DNA of 64,000 nucleotides from Marinobacterium aestuarii (GTDB lineage Bacteria > Pseudomonadota > Gammaproteobacteria > Pseudomonadales > Balneatricaceae), in the NCBI RefSeq assembly GCF_001651805.1, contig NZ_CP015839.1, positions 558,001 to 622,000 on the forward strand. The letters are read 5' to 3'. Shown here in pieces: positions 27,241-39,075 of the stretch. The notes under the pieces are model-generated. The model had not been told where the DNA came from and did no database searches. It saw only the letters and a program-made list of their open reading frames with translations. Position numbers and translations under genes: made by a program. Each line of letters starts with the position of its first letter. Position 1 is the first letter of the stretch.

Positions 27241-27461
27241 TGCCGTTTGCTCTGTGCGTTGTCGGCGGCGATGGCGGGCGGATTGATCATGCAGGTTTGC
27301 GGTGAGCGTGAACATCATGCAGGATGTGCAGGATGGCTTAATCACGGATGAAACCAGATGGGATCTGCTGGGGTATTTGATTGCAGAGTCTTGCTCTGCC
27401 GCCGCATCGTAGCGCCGAAGTCGACCGGGCCCTGTGGGCTCAATCAAGTCAGGAGCCGTTG

Positions 27462-30242
27462 ATGTCAGCAGGACGCAGGAAGATGTCTGCTTGTATAGCG
27501 CAACGCCGCATGCCCTATCCAGGTCTTATCCTGGTGTCTGCTGTTGCGCCGATGCTATGGCCATCGGCCTCAATGGCGGCCGACGTACTTGAGAATCCCG
27601 CGCCTGTGATGGCCGCACTGTTGGTGATGCTTGCGCTGACCCTGGCGGTGCTGGCTAGCGTCTGTTATCGCAGCCGGCAGCAGCAGGTGCAACTGCGGGC
27701 ACTCGAAGCCGGCCAGTATCGTTATAGAGCCATCTTCGATGCCCTGCCCGAGGCGGCTTCGATCAAGAGCGCCAGTGGCCAGTATCTGGATTGCAATCGC
27801 GCCTTCGCAGAATTCACCGGTTTGAACGCTGAGGTGCTGTTAGGGAAAACCAGCGGTGACATATTCTCGGTGTCCGACGGACAGCGCATCTCGGCGCAGG
27901 AGCGTCGTGCGCTGAAGACCGACGGCATCTTCCGGAGTGAAGACTGGGTGCATGGTGCCGGGCGCCGGCCGCGCCTGGTCAGTTTTCTGCGTACCCGCCT
28001 GCCGGTTCAGGGGGCGCAGGAGCCGGCGCTGCTTGTCATTGGCAGCGACATTACGGAGCAGCGTCAGGAAGAGGTCATCACGCGGCTGCAGAACATGACG
28101 CTGGATTGCCTGCTGCGCGGTATTGCCCTGACCACGGTACTTGAGCGGCTGGTCGAAACGGTGGAGCAGGCCTACCCCGGCCTGCTTTGCTCGGTCATGC
28201 TGCTGGACAAGGATCGATTGCTGCGCTCCACGGCGGCACCTTCACTCCCCGACTATTTTCGCGAAGTTTCAGATGGACTGGCTGCGGCCGAAGGCGTGGG
28301 TGCCTGCGGTACGGCCGCCGCCACCGGCAAACGGGTGCTTGTCGAGAATGCGCAGGAACACCCCTATTTCACCTCTTTTGTAGAACTTGTTGCCCGCGCC
28401 AATATTGTCGCCTGCTGGTCGGAGCCCGTGCTGGGCAGCCACGGTGAAGTCCTGGGGACCTTATGCCTGTACTCGCCCGAAGCCGGTGGGCCTACGCCGG
28501 CACAGATCAAGCTGCTGGAGCAGGCGGCACGGCTGGTGAGTCTTGCGGTGGAGCGCAGCCAGCGCGAAGATCAGCTGCGTAAGCTGTCGCGGGCGGTGGA
28601 ACAGAGCTCCAGCATGGTAGTCATTACTGACGCCAGCGGCATTATTGAATACGTTAACGAAGAATTCTGTGACGTCACCGGCTACAGCGTCGAGGAAGCC
28701 CTGTCGCAGCGGCCATCGCTGCTGAAATCCGGCGAGACCGATGCCGAGGTGTACCGCAGCATGTGGCAGGCATTGCTGGCGGGGCAGGACTGGCACGGCG
28801 AAATCCGCAATCGTCGCAAGTCCGGTGCGCTCTATTGGTCGGCGCTATCGGTGTCGCCAATTCTGGACGAAGATGGCAGCGTAACCCACTTTATCGGCAT
28901 CAGTGAGGATATCTCCGCCCAGAAACATTCCCAGGCGCAGATCGAGCAGCTCGCCTTCTACGACCCCCTTACTCAGCTAGGTAACCGGCGGCTGTTCCGC
29001 GAGCAGCTGGACCAGGAGCTGCGCAAGGTGCGCCGTACCGGCCAGCAGCTGGCGGTGTTCTACCTGGATCTGGACAACTTCAAGCAGATTAACGATACCC
29101 TGGGGCATGATGTCGGTGACCGGTTGCTGCAGGCGATCGCCGGACATCTGCGGGTGACGCTGCGCGAGACCGATATTATTGCGCGCCTGGGCGGTGATGA
29201 ATTCATCATACTATTGCCCCAGGTGACCGGTCTGGCACAGGCCAAAAAGGTGGCGGAGAAGCTGCTTAACGCACTGCTGACGCCTATACCTGTGGCCGGA
29301 CATGAAGTGCTGATTACCTTCAGTATTGGTATCACGCTGGCGCCTGATGACGGTGATACCTGGTCTGTACTGATGAAGAACGCAGATCTGGCGATGTACC
29401 GTGCCAAGCGCCAGGGGCGCAATAACTATCAGTTCTTCACCCGCGAAATGAATGAGGAAGTCATGCGGCGGGCGCAGATGGAAGCCGAGTTGCGCACCGC
29501 GCTGGAGGAGGGGCACTTCACCCTGGTGTATCAGCCGCAGTGGAATTTGCTGGGCGGCTTGCAGCTGGTGGGCATGGAGGCCCTGATCCGCTGGCACCAT
29601 GCGGAACGTGGCTGGATTTCACCGGTCGAGTTTATTCCGGTGGCCGAGGAGCTGGGTCTGATTGTGCCGCTGGGCAACTGGGTGATTCACGAAGCCTGTC
29701 GGGCCGGTTTCCATCTGGTCGAGCAGGGGCATGACGTCAAGGTGGCGGTGAACCTGTCGCTGCGCCAGTTCCGTGACCCGAACCTGTTGAATACGGTGCG
29801 TCTGGCGTTGCAGAACAGTGGGCTCGAGGCGCGCTACCTTGAGTTCGAGATCACCGAGTCCATGATCATGGATGATATCAGCCGGGTGCTTGAAATTCTG
29901 GGGGCGCTCAAGGACCTGGGGGTGACGCTGTCTATCGATGACTTTGGCACCGGCTATTCGTCGCTGAGCTATCTCAAGCAGTTACCCGTGGATCAGCTCA
30001 AGGTGGATGCCTCCTTTGTGCGCGATATTCCCCATGATCGCAACGACATGGAAATTGCCGCCGCGGTTATCGCCATGGCCCACAAGCTGGGGCTCAAAGT
30101 GGTGGCGGAAGGTATCGAAACCCCGGCGCAGCTGGCCTTCCTGCGGGAGAACCGCTGTGAGATGGGGCAGGGTTACCTGCTGGCGCGCCCTATGCCGCTG
30201 GAGTCCGTGCTACAGCTGCTTGAGGTGGAGCTGACCGACTGA
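27462..30242 (+). CDS. Membrane PAS-GAF-PAS-GGDEF-EAL cyclic-di-GMP protein
   Basis: 926 residues from ATG 27462 (AGGAG 6 nt upstream). Two hydrophobic N-terminal stretches (about 20-40 and 48-70), a PAS domain (about 85-200, YRAIFDALPEAASIKS), a GAF domain (about 215-370), a second PAS (about 380-500, VVITDASGIIEYVNEEF), GGDEF (motif at 577-581) and EAL (EALIRW from 706, DDFGTGYSSL, VAEGIET). Both catalytic signatures are intact. The inhibitory RxxD site is present (RETD before IIARLGGDEF), so cyclase activity should be product-inhibited. The 221-bp upstream gap shows no c-di-GMP riboswitch that I can recognise. Confidence 0.92.
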   Translation: MSAGRRKMSACIAQRRMPYPGLILVSAVAPMLWPSASMAADVLENPAPVMAALLVMLALTLAVLASVCYRSRQQQVQLRALEAGQYRYRAIFDALPEAASIKSASGQYLDCNRAFAEFTGLNAEVLLGKTSGDIFSVSDGQRISAQERRALKTDGIFRSEDWVHGAGRRPRLVSFLRTRLPVQGAQEPALLVIGSDITEQRQEEVITRLQNMTLDCLLRGIALTTVLERLVETVEQAYPGLLCSVMLLDKDRLLRSTAAPSLPDYFREVSDGLAAAEGVGACGTAAATGKRVLVENAQEHPYFTSFVELVARANIVACWSEPVLGSHGEVLGTLCLYSPEAGGPTPAQIKLLEQAARLVSLAVERSQREDQLRKLSRAVEQSSSMVVITDASGIIEYVNEEFCDVTGYSVEEALSQRPSLLKSGETDAEVYRSMWQALLAGQDWHGEIRNRRKSGALYWSALSVSPILDEDGSVTHFIGISEDISAQKHSQAQIEQLAFYDPLTQLGNRRLFREQLDQELRKVRRTGQQLAVFYLDLDNFKQINDTLGHDVGDRLLQAIAGHLRVTLRETDIIARLGGDEFIILLPQVTGLAQAKKVAEKLLNALLTPIPVAGHEVLITFSIGITLAPDDGDTWSVLMKNADLAMYRAKRQGRNNYQFFTREMNEEVMRRAQMEAELRTALEEGHFTLVYQPQWNLLGGLQLVGMEALIRWHHAERGWISPVEFIPVAEELGLIVPLGNWVIHEACRAGFHLVEQGHDVKVAVNLSLRQFRDPNLLNTVRLALQNSGLEARYLEFEITESMIMDDISRVLEILGALKDLGVTLSIDDFGTGYSSLSYLKQLPVDQLKVDASFVRDIPHDRNDMEIAAAVIAMAHKLGLKVVAEGIETPAQLAFLRENRCEMGQGYLLARPMPLESVLQLLEVELTD

Positions 30243-30272
30243 GTCGCAGGCGGCGGACAGGGTTTTCTGTTG

Positions 30273-30304
30273 CTGTCATGAATCTGTCATTAATCGGGCA
30301 TAGT
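30273..30304 (+). promoter_or_regulatory. PHO box (PhoB site) and -10
   Basis: CTGTCAT-GAAT-CTGTCAT (30273-30290) is two identical 7-bp direct repeats with a 4-bp spacer, a match to the PhoB consensus. A candidate -10, CATAGT (30299-30304), follows 8 bp later, where a PhoB-activated promoter should have it. The next gene starts at 30344. Confidence 0.8.
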
Positions 30305-30343
30305 CTGGCGGCCAGAATGTCGCTAGCTCCCGGTGAATAACGC

Positions 30344-32113
30344 ATGCAGTCAAGCCTTCACACAGCGCCCGTGGCGAACGAACTCAGTGTGCTGGACACC
30401 ATTATTCGGGATGAAAACCTGACCCCCTATTTTCAGCCCATTGTCGATCTTCAGAGCGGTGAAGTGATCGGCCATGAAGCGCTGATACGTGGCCCCCAGG
30501 ACAGCGCCATGCAGATGCCGGGGCCTTTGTTCGCAGCCGCACTGGCCGAGGGCCGCCTGGCGGAACTCGAATTGCTGTGCCGGCGCCTGGCGTTGCAGCG
30601 TTTTGCCGAACTGCGCCCCGCCGGCAAATTGTTTCTGAATATCAATGCGTCCCTGCTCGGCATGCCGGGTCACCCCCAGGGCCTGACGCTGGAATGGCTC
30701 GAGCAGCTGAAAATTCCCCAGGCCAGCATTGTTATCGAGTTGTCGGAGCAGCATCCGTTTGATCATTGCGGCCTGACGCAGACCGCCGTGCGTCACTATC
30801 AGGACATGGGCTTTGGCATTGCTATCGACGATCTTGGCTCCGGTTATTCAGGGCTGCGGCTCTGGTCGGAGCTGCAGCCAGCCTACGTCAAGATCGACAA
30901 GCACTTTGTGCGCGGTATTGATCAGAACAGCGTGAAACGCGAGTTCGTCAAATCCATTATCAATATAGGTAACAGCACCCGCTGTCGTGTCGTCGCCGAG
31001 GGGATTGAGACCCGCGGGGAGCTGCATACGCTGCAGCTGCTGGGTGTCGGTTTTGGCCAGGGCTTTTTGCTGGGCAAGCCCCAGTCGCTGCCGGTCGCGG
31101 CGGCGGCGTGCCGCCATATCGCCATGACGCCGAGGCGTGCCAGTCGGGATAATGAGCGTGCCGAAACCGCCGCCGTACTGCTCAGGTCTGCACCGGCGGT
31201 GACGCTGGACGACAAGATCGATGCCGCCAGTGTGCTGCTGCGCCAGCACCCGGATCTGACCCTGATTCCGGTGCTGGATGATGGCCAGCCCGTGGGCGTG
31301 CTGCGTCGACAGGAGCTGTGGGAGCTCTATTCCAGCCAGTATGGTCGGGCGCTGTATGAGCAGCGTTCTGTGAGCCACATCATGCAGCGTGATTTTCTGG
31401 CGGTTGAGGTGGGCATGCCGCTGGAGCAGGTATCGCAGGTGCTGACCGAGCAGGAATCCAGCCTGATGCAGCAGGATATTCTTATCGTTCAGGATGGCAG
31501 CTATCTGGGCATGGGCAATGTACGTGATCTGTTGCGCACTATTACCGAGCTCAAGATTCGCACGGCCCGCTATGCCAATCCGCTGACGTTGCTGCCGGGC
31601 AATGTGCCGGTGAACGAGGAACTTGATCGCCTGCTCGAGGGCGCCTGTGATTTCCACGTGGCCTATTTCGACCTGAATCAGTTCAAGGCCTATAACGATC
31701 GCTACGGCTATGCCCGGGGTGATCGGGTGATACGACACCTCGGCGATCTGCTGGCGCGCCATGCCAGTGCACCTGATACCTTCGTGGGTCATATCGGCGG
31801 TGACGATTTCGTGGTGATCTTCCGCCACGGACTCTGGAGAGCGGCCTGTGAACGCATTCTGGAAGAGTTCGGCCAGTCGGTAAGTGAATTCTATGATCCG
31901 CAGCATTTGAAGGACGGCGGTATCTGGGCGCAGGGGCGCGAAGGCGGCCGTCAGTTCCATGAATTGCTGGGGCTCGCCGTCGGCGTGGTGCACCCAGACC
32001 CTTATCGCTGCCCCGGCTTTGGGGAAGTGGCGGAGCTTGCCGCCGAGGCCAAGAAGGCCGCCAAGACCACCCGCCTGGGTCCTTTGTATCTGTCCCCGCG
32101 CCGCGCCCTCTGA
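30344..32113 (+). CDS. EAL-CBS-GGDEF protein, probable PhoB-regulated cyclic-di-GMP phosphodiesterase
   Basis: 589 residues, soluble. N-terminal EAL domain (1 to about 260: YFQPIVDLQSGEVIGHEALI, NINASLLG, DDLGSGYSG, VAEGIET), a CBS pair (about 275-405) and a C-terminal GGDEF domain whose motif is GGDDF (485-489). The Glu-to-Asp change at the fourth motif position suggests weak or no cyclase activity, so the GGDEF part may be a GTP sensor or regulatory. EAL residues look intact apart from DDLG for the usual DDFG. The upstream PHO box predicts induction by phosphate starvation. In Pseudomonas fluorescens the EAL protein RapA is Pho-controlled and releases biofilm; whether this protein is its counterpart is not known. 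Confidence 0.9.
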   Translation: MQSSLHTAPVANELSVLDTIIRDENLTPYFQPIVDLQSGEVIGHEALIRGPQDSAMQMPGPLFAAALAEGRLAELELLCRRLALQRFAELRPAGKLFLNINASLLGMPGHPQGLTLEWLEQLKIPQASIVIELSEQHPFDHCGLTQTAVRHYQDMGFGIAIDDLGSGYSGLRLWSELQPAYVKIDKHFVRGIDQNSVKREFVKSIINIGNSTRCRVVAEGIETRGELHTLQLLGVGFGQGFLLGKPQSLPVAAAACRHIAMTPRRASRDNERAETAAVLLRSAPAVTLDDKIDAASVLLRQHPDLTLIPVLDDGQPVGVLRRQELWELYSSQYGRALYEQRSVSHIMQRDFLAVEVGMPLEQVSQVLTEQESSLMQQDILIVQDGSYLGMGNVRDLLRTITELKIRTARYANPLTLLPGNVPVNEELDRLLEGACDFHVAYFDLNQFKAYNDRYGYARGDRVIRHLGDLLARHASAPDTFVGHIGGDDFVVIFRHGLWRAACERILEEFGQSVSEFYDPQHLKDGGIWAQGREGGRQFHELLGLAVGVVHPDPYRCPGFGEVAELAAEAKKAAKTTRLGPLYLSPRRAL

Positions 32114-32163
32114 AGGGCATTCCCTCAACACAGCCTCTGTCCGGTGCCGCTGATGATCTCTGC

Positions 32164-32169
32164 TATAGT
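32164..32169 (+). promoter_or_regulatory. Likely -10 box for the nudF operon
   Basis: TATAGT, 26 bp before the nudF ATG in the 82-bp gap after the EAL gene. No clear -35. Confidence 0.4.
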
Positions 32170-32195
32170 GTGCGTTTCGCAACGGGAGCGCAGAT

Positions 32196-32816
32196 ATGGC
32201 TGGCGGCTGGAAACCCCGTTTTGGCGTCGCTGATTTTCACATCAGCGCCGACGAAGCGCTGCATCATGGCTTTTTCAAACTCGACCGCGTAACGGTGACG
32301 CACCGCTGTTTTCTGGGCGGCGAAGCCAGCATTCAGCGCGAGCTTTACCGGCGCCGTGATGCTGTCTGTATACTGCCCTATGATCCGGTGCTGCGTTCCG
32401 TGGTGCTAATCGAACAATTTCGTGTCGGCACCCTGGATCATCCGCGGGGCCCCTGGCAGCTCGAGCTGGTGGCGGGTCTGGTGGAACCGGGGGAGAGCGC
32501 CGCGGATGTTGCGCGCCGTGAAGCCGTGGAGGAAGCCGACCTGCAGCTGGGGGCTATCGAACCCATCAGTCGCTTTACGCCCAGTCCAGGCGCCGCCCGT
32601 GAGTATATTGATCTGCTTTGTGCCCAGGTGGATGCCAGTCAGGCCGGGGGTGTTCATGGCCTGGCGGAAGAAGGTGAGGACATTCTCGTGCATGTGCTGT
32701 CGCTGGACGACGCCTGTGCGCTGGTGCGGGATGGGGTGATCGATAACGCCCCGGCGATCATTGCGATACAATGGCTGCAAATGCACAGCCCGCGACTCGA
32801 ACAGCAGTGGGTGTAA
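32196..32816 (+). CDS. nudF: ADP-ribose pyrophosphatase
   Basis: 206 residues, NUDIX fold. The box is GLVEPGESAADVARREAVEEADLQ, with catalytic EE; the usual last Gly is Asp. Upstream strands (VLIEQFRVGTLDHPRGPWQLE) and TPSPGAAREYIDLLCAQVD match NudF. It hydrolyses ADP-ribose to AMP and ribose-5-phosphate. Order nudF-yqiB-cpdA-yqiA-parE is as in E. coli. GGGAG precedes the ATG. Confidence 0.93.
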   Translation: MAGGWKPRFGVADFHISADEALHHGFFKLDRVTVTHRCFLGGEASIQRELYRRRDAVCILPYDPVLRSVVLIEQFRVGTLDHPRGPWQLELVAGLVEPGESAADVARREAVEEADLQLGAIEPISRFTPSPGAAREYIDLLCAQVDASQAGGVHGLAEEGEDILVHVLSLDDACALVRDGVIDNAPAIIAIQWLQMHSPRLEQQWV

Positions 32817-32827
32817 CGGGAGCCGCC

Positions 32828-33268
32828 ATGAGACGCAAGTATGTACCCGACCTGTCGCGGCAGATGGCCCAGTGTGAGGCCAACTACGCGCGCATGATGA
32901 AGCTGCTGCCGGACCTGGATGTCTGCGATCATCGCGAATTCCAGGTGTACTGGAAAGCGCATCAGGTCGTGGTGCGCCTCGAAGTGGAGGAACGCTTCGC
33001 CTACACCTCTACGGTGCTGGTAAAGCAGCTGCACGAGAGTGGGTCGAGCTGGCTGACAACCCCCACGCTGGTGGTGCGCTTGTACCACGATGCCACCATG
33101 GCGGAAGTCATCTGCCAGAAGAGCCGGCGTCAGCTATCCGGTGTCTATGGTTATCCCAACCGTGACATGCACCATCCCGATGAAAAGGCGCAGCTCAACG
33201 GTTATCTGGGTGAGTGGTTGAACCATTGCCTGAACCATGGTCACCACAATGAACCCGTCTTTGTTTAA
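32828..33268 (+). CDS. yqiB: DUF1249 protein (YqiB-like)
   Basis: 146 residues: MRRKYVPDLSRQMAQCEANY, FQVYWKAHQVVVRLEVEERFAYTSTV and YPNRDMHHPDEKAQLNGYLGEWL are typical of DUF1249/YqiB. The function is unknown. It lies between nudF and cpdA as in E. coli. The ATG at 32828 is 11 bp after nudF with GGGAG upstream; the longer ORF would overlap nudF. Confidence 0.9.
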   Translation: MRRKYVPDLSRQMAQCEANYARMMKLLPDLDVCDHREFQVYWKAHQVVVRLEVEERFAYTSTVLVKQLHESGSSWLTTPTLVVRLYHDATMAEVICQKSRRQLSGVYGYPNRDMHHPDEKAQLNGYLGEWLNHCLNHGHHNEPVFV

Positions 33269-33306
33269 AAAGCGGTGTAATAGCACTGTCTGAAGAGCTG
33301 TCCAAA

Positions 33307-34092
33307 ATGCCCCTTCGCCTGTTGCAGTTGAGTGACTGCCATCTAAGCCCGGACCCCGGCGGTCTGTTCCGTGGTATTGATCCTTTGTGCCATCTGCAGG
33401 CTGTGGCCGCCGATGCGCGCCAGCGCTTTGCAAAGGCCGACCTGCTGCTGCTGACCGGTGACCTGACCCACCATGGCGAACCCGATGCCTACCAGCGGCT
33501 GCTGGCGTCTGTTGAAGGCCTGGCCGCGCAGCGCCACTGGCTGGCGGGCAATCATGATGTGGCTGGATCCATGCGGGCGCTTGAGGCGCAGGAGCCGGCG
33601 CTGGGCTGCAAGCTGATCGACAGCGACTACTGGCGTATTCTGCTGCTGGACTCCAGCGCCCACCCTGATGGCCGTGGTAGTGGCAGCCTGTCCGACGGGG
33701 AGCTGGAATGGTTGCGCCAGCAACTGCAAAGTGCCGGCCAGCGCTGGGTGTTTATCGCCTTGCATCACAATCCCGTGGCTCTTGGCAGCGCCTGGCAGGA
33801 TGCCATCATGCTGGGCAATGCCCCGCAGTTGTGGGCCATCATTGATAGTTATCCACAGGTGCGCGGGCTGATATTCGGTCATGTGCATCAGCAGCAGCAT
33901 CTGCAGCGCGGCCAGATAGAGCTGTTTGCTGCGCCCTCCACCGCGATGCAGTTTGAGGCGGGCTGTGAAAATTTTCAGCTTGAAACCGATGGCGCGCTGG
34001 CGCGTCCCGGGTATCGTTATTACGAATTGCAGGATGATGGCCGCATAGAGGCAAGGCTGTGTCGCGTAGAGCTGCCGGATTGCGTCAACTAG
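33307..34092 (+). CDS. cpdA: 3',5'-cyclic-AMP phosphodiesterase CpdA
   Basis: 261 residues, calcineurin-type metallophosphoesterase. The metal-binding motifs are all visible: LSDCHL, LLTGDLTHHG, LAGNHDV, ALHHNPV and GHVHQ. It hydrolyses cAMP and thereby tunes CRP/Vfr signalling. It is part of the conserved nudF-yqiB-cpdA-yqiA block. Confidence 0.92.
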   Translation: MPLRLLQLSDCHLSPDPGGLFRGIDPLCHLQAVAADARQRFAKADLLLLTGDLTHHGEPDAYQRLLASVEGLAAQRHWLAGNHDVAGSMRALEAQEPALGCKLIDSDYWRILLLDSSAHPDGRGSGSLSDGELEWLRQQLQSAGQRWVFIALHHNPVALGSAWQDAIMLGNAPQLWAIIDSYPQVRGLIFGHVHQQQHLQRGQIELFAAPSTAMQFEAGCENFQLETDGALARPGYRYYELQDDGRIEARLCRVELPDCVN

Positions 34093-34139
34093 GCCCCTCC
34101 GGTATGGTTCCGCCATAGTAGTATCAGCAAGGAGCGGGG

Positions 34140-36684
<2,545 letters not shown>

Positions 36685-36717
36685 TGACGGGCACGGGTGC
36701 CCGGACGGAAGCTTAAA

Positions 36718-38973
36718 ATGAGTACAGAAACCACGTTTGAAAACGGCGTCGAACGGCTGTCGTTAAAGAATTTCAGCGAGAAGGCCTACCTGGACTATTC
36801 CATGTACGTCATTCTCGACCGTGCGCTGCCGCATATTGGCGATGGCATGAAACCGGTGCAGCGCCGCATCGTCTATGCCATGTCGGAACTGGGCCTCAAG
36901 GCCACGGCCAAGTACAAGAAATCGGCCCGTACCGTCGGTGACGTGCTGGGCAAGTTCCACCCCCACGGCGATTCGGCCTGCTACGAAGCCATGGTGCTGA
37001 TGGCGCAGCCGTTCAGCTACCGCTATCCGCTGGTTGATGGCCAGGGCAACTGGGGCTCGCCGGATGATCCCAAGTCCTTTGCCGCCATGCGCTATACAGA
37101 GTCGCGCCTGGCGCCCTATGCCGAGCTGCTGCTGCGCGAGCTGGGCCAGGGTACGGTTGACTGGCTGCCCAACTTTGATGCCACCCTGCAGGAGCCGGCG
37201 GTACTGCCGGCGCGCCTGCCCAACGTGCTGCTCAACGGCACCACCGGCATTGCCGTGGGCATGGCGACGGATATACCGCCGCACAACCTGCGTGAAGTGA
37301 CCAGTGCCTGCCTGCATCTGCTGGACCATCCTTCGGCGGATGTGCAGTCGCTGTGCGAATTCATTCCCGGGCCGGACATGCCCACGGACGCCGAAATCAT
37401 CACCCCGGCCCATGAGCTGCGCAAGCTCTACGAAACCGGTCGCGGTTCGGTACGTATGCGTGCGGTCTATATCCGTGAACAGGGTGAAATTGTGATCACG
37501 GCGCTGCCGCATCAGGTTTCAGGCAACAAGATTCTGGAGCAGATCGCGGCCCAGATGCAGGCCAAGAAACTGCCAATGGTGGCGGATCTGCGGGATGAGT
37601 CCGATCACGAAAACCCCACCCGGCTGGTGATTATTCCGCGCTCCAACCGCGTTGATATCGACCAGTTGATGGCACATCTGTTTGCCTCCACTGATCTGGA
37701 ACGCAGCTACCGCGTTAACCTCAACATGATAGGTATCGATGGCCGGCCCCAGGTGAAGGATCTGCGTCAGATCCTGACCGAGTGGCTCAGCTGGCGTACC
37801 CAGGTGGTACGCCGCCGCCTGCAGTATCGCCTGGATAAGGTGCTGGACCGGCTGCACCTGCTCGAAGGCCTGATGATTGCGTACCTCAATATCGACGAGG
37901 TGATCGCCATTATCCGCTACGAGGAGGAGCCCAAGGCCGAAATGATCCGGCGCTTCAATATCAGCGAGCGCCAGGCCGAAGCGATTCTGGAGCTCAAGCT
38001 GCGCCACCTGGCCAAGCTCGAAGAGTTCAAAATCCGTGCCGAGCAGGACGAGCTGGAGGCCGAGCGCAAGCGTATCGAGGAAATCCTGGGTTCAGATTCG
38101 CGCCTGCGCAAGCTCATCAAGGATGAATTGAAGGACGATGCCAAGACGTACGGTGATGACCGCCGCTCGCCCATAGTGCAGCGCAACGAAGCCCAGGCCT
38201 TCAGCGAGAAGGATCTGCTCAGCGCCGATCCGGTGACGGTAGTGATTTCCAAACAGGGCTGGATTCGTGCCGCCAAGGGGCACGATATCGATGCCGAAGG
38301 CCTGAGTTACAAATCCGGTGACAGTTTCAAGCTGGCCTGTGCCGGGCGCATGAATCAGCCGACCCTGCTGCTCGACTCAACCGGGCGCAGCTATACCCTG
38401 GATACCCATACGCTGCCGTCGGCGCGGGGACAGGGTGAGCCTGTGACCAGCCAGCTGTCGCTGCCCAAGGGGGCGACCATTGAAGGCATGTTCTCGGGGC
38501 AAGATAACGATAGGGTGCTGTTGGCCTCGGATGCGGGCTATGGTTTTGTCGCCAAGGTGTCTGATCTGAGCAGCAAAACCAAGAACGGCAAGGCGGCGCT
38601 GACACTGCCGGAGGCGAGCCTGACCCTGATGCCTATTCTGGTGAAGGATGCAGCACGGGATCTGCTGGCGGCGGTCACCAATGAAGGCCGGCTGCTGGTC
38701 TTCCCGGTGGCGGATCTGCCGGAGCTGGCGCGGGGCAAGGGCAACAAGATCATCAATATTCCGGGGGCGCGGGCCAAGGCGCGGGAAGAGTATCTGACCG
38801 CACTGATCACGCTGGATCCGGACCGGGCGCTGGTGGTGCACGCCGGGCGGCAGCACCTCAAGCTCAAGCCGGCGGAGATCGATCACTATCGTGGTGAGCG
38901 TGGCCGGCGCGGCAACAAGCTGCCACGGGGTTATCAGCGGGTTGATCGTCTGGAAGTGGAGGGAGACGAGTAG
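36718..38973 (+). CDS. parC: DNA topoisomerase IV subunit A
   Basis: 751 residues. KRRIVYAM-type winged helix ([15 protein letters not shown]), the quinolone-resistance region [14 protein letters not shown], and the DNA-cleaving Tyr in [10 protein letters not shown], then a C-terminal beta-pinwheel. The DSACYE segment carries Ser, and a Glu after Tyr, at the usual quinolone-contact positions, so no obvious resistance change is seen. The ATG at 36718 ([11 protein letters not shown]) follows GGAAGC and is preferred over an in-frame start seven codons upstream. Confidence 0.96.
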   Translation: MSTETTFENGVERLSLKNFSEKAYLDYSMYVILDRALPHIGDGMKPVQRRIVYAMSELGLKATAKYKKSARTVGDVLGKFHPHGDSACYEAMVLMAQPFSYRYPLVDGQGNWGSPDDPKSFAAMRYTESRLAPYAELLLRELGQGTVDWLPNFDATLQEPAVLPARLPNVLLNGTTGIAVGMATDIPPHNLREVTSACLHLLDHPSADVQSLCEFIPGPDMPTDAEIITPAHELRKLYETGRGSVRMRAVYIREQGEIVITALPHQVSGNKILEQIAAQMQAKKLPMVADLRDESDHENPTRLVIIPRSNRVDIDQLMAHLFASTDLERSYRVNLNMIGIDGRPQVKDLRQILTEWLSWRTQVVRRRLQYRLDKVLDRLHLLEGLMIAYLNIDEVIAIIRYEEEPKAEMIRRFNISERQAEAILELKLRHLAKLEEFKIRAEQDELEAERKRIEEILGSDSRLRKLIKDELKDDAKTYGDDRRSPIVQRNEAQAFSEKDLLSADPVTVVISKQGWIRAAKGHDIDAEGLSYKSGDSFKLACAGRMNQPTLLLDSTGRSYTLDTHTLPSARGQGEPVTSQLSLPKGATIEGMFSGQDNDRVLLASDAGYGFVAKVSDLSSKTKNGKAALTLPEASLTLMPILVKDAARDLLAAVTNEGRLLVFPVADLPELARGKGNKIINIPGARAKAREEYLTALITLDPDRALVVHAGRQHLKLKPAEIDHYRGERGRRGNKLPRGYQRVDRLEVEGDE

Positions 38974-39006
38974 AGGGCAGCGGCTGCACGCGCCCTGACA
39001 TACGAT

Positions 39007-39044
39007 AAAGGCGCTGGCGACCTCTGTGTCGTCAGCGCCTTTTT
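39007..39044. terminator. Bidirectional terminator between parC and the YtjB-like gene
   Basis: AAAGGCGCTG pairs with CAGCGCCTTT, extended inward with a few wobble pairs, and has T on one side and A on the other. It sits between two convergent genes and can serve both. Confidence 0.8.
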
Positions 39045-39075
39045 GCTGTCTGGCCTGGGGTGCGTCCGGCTGAGA

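Noticed and set aside
27241-27461. Cyclic-di-GMP riboswitch before the large GGDEF-EAL gene
   Set aside because: None of the conserved GEMM core segments could be found, only a 6-bp hairpin at 27383-27399.
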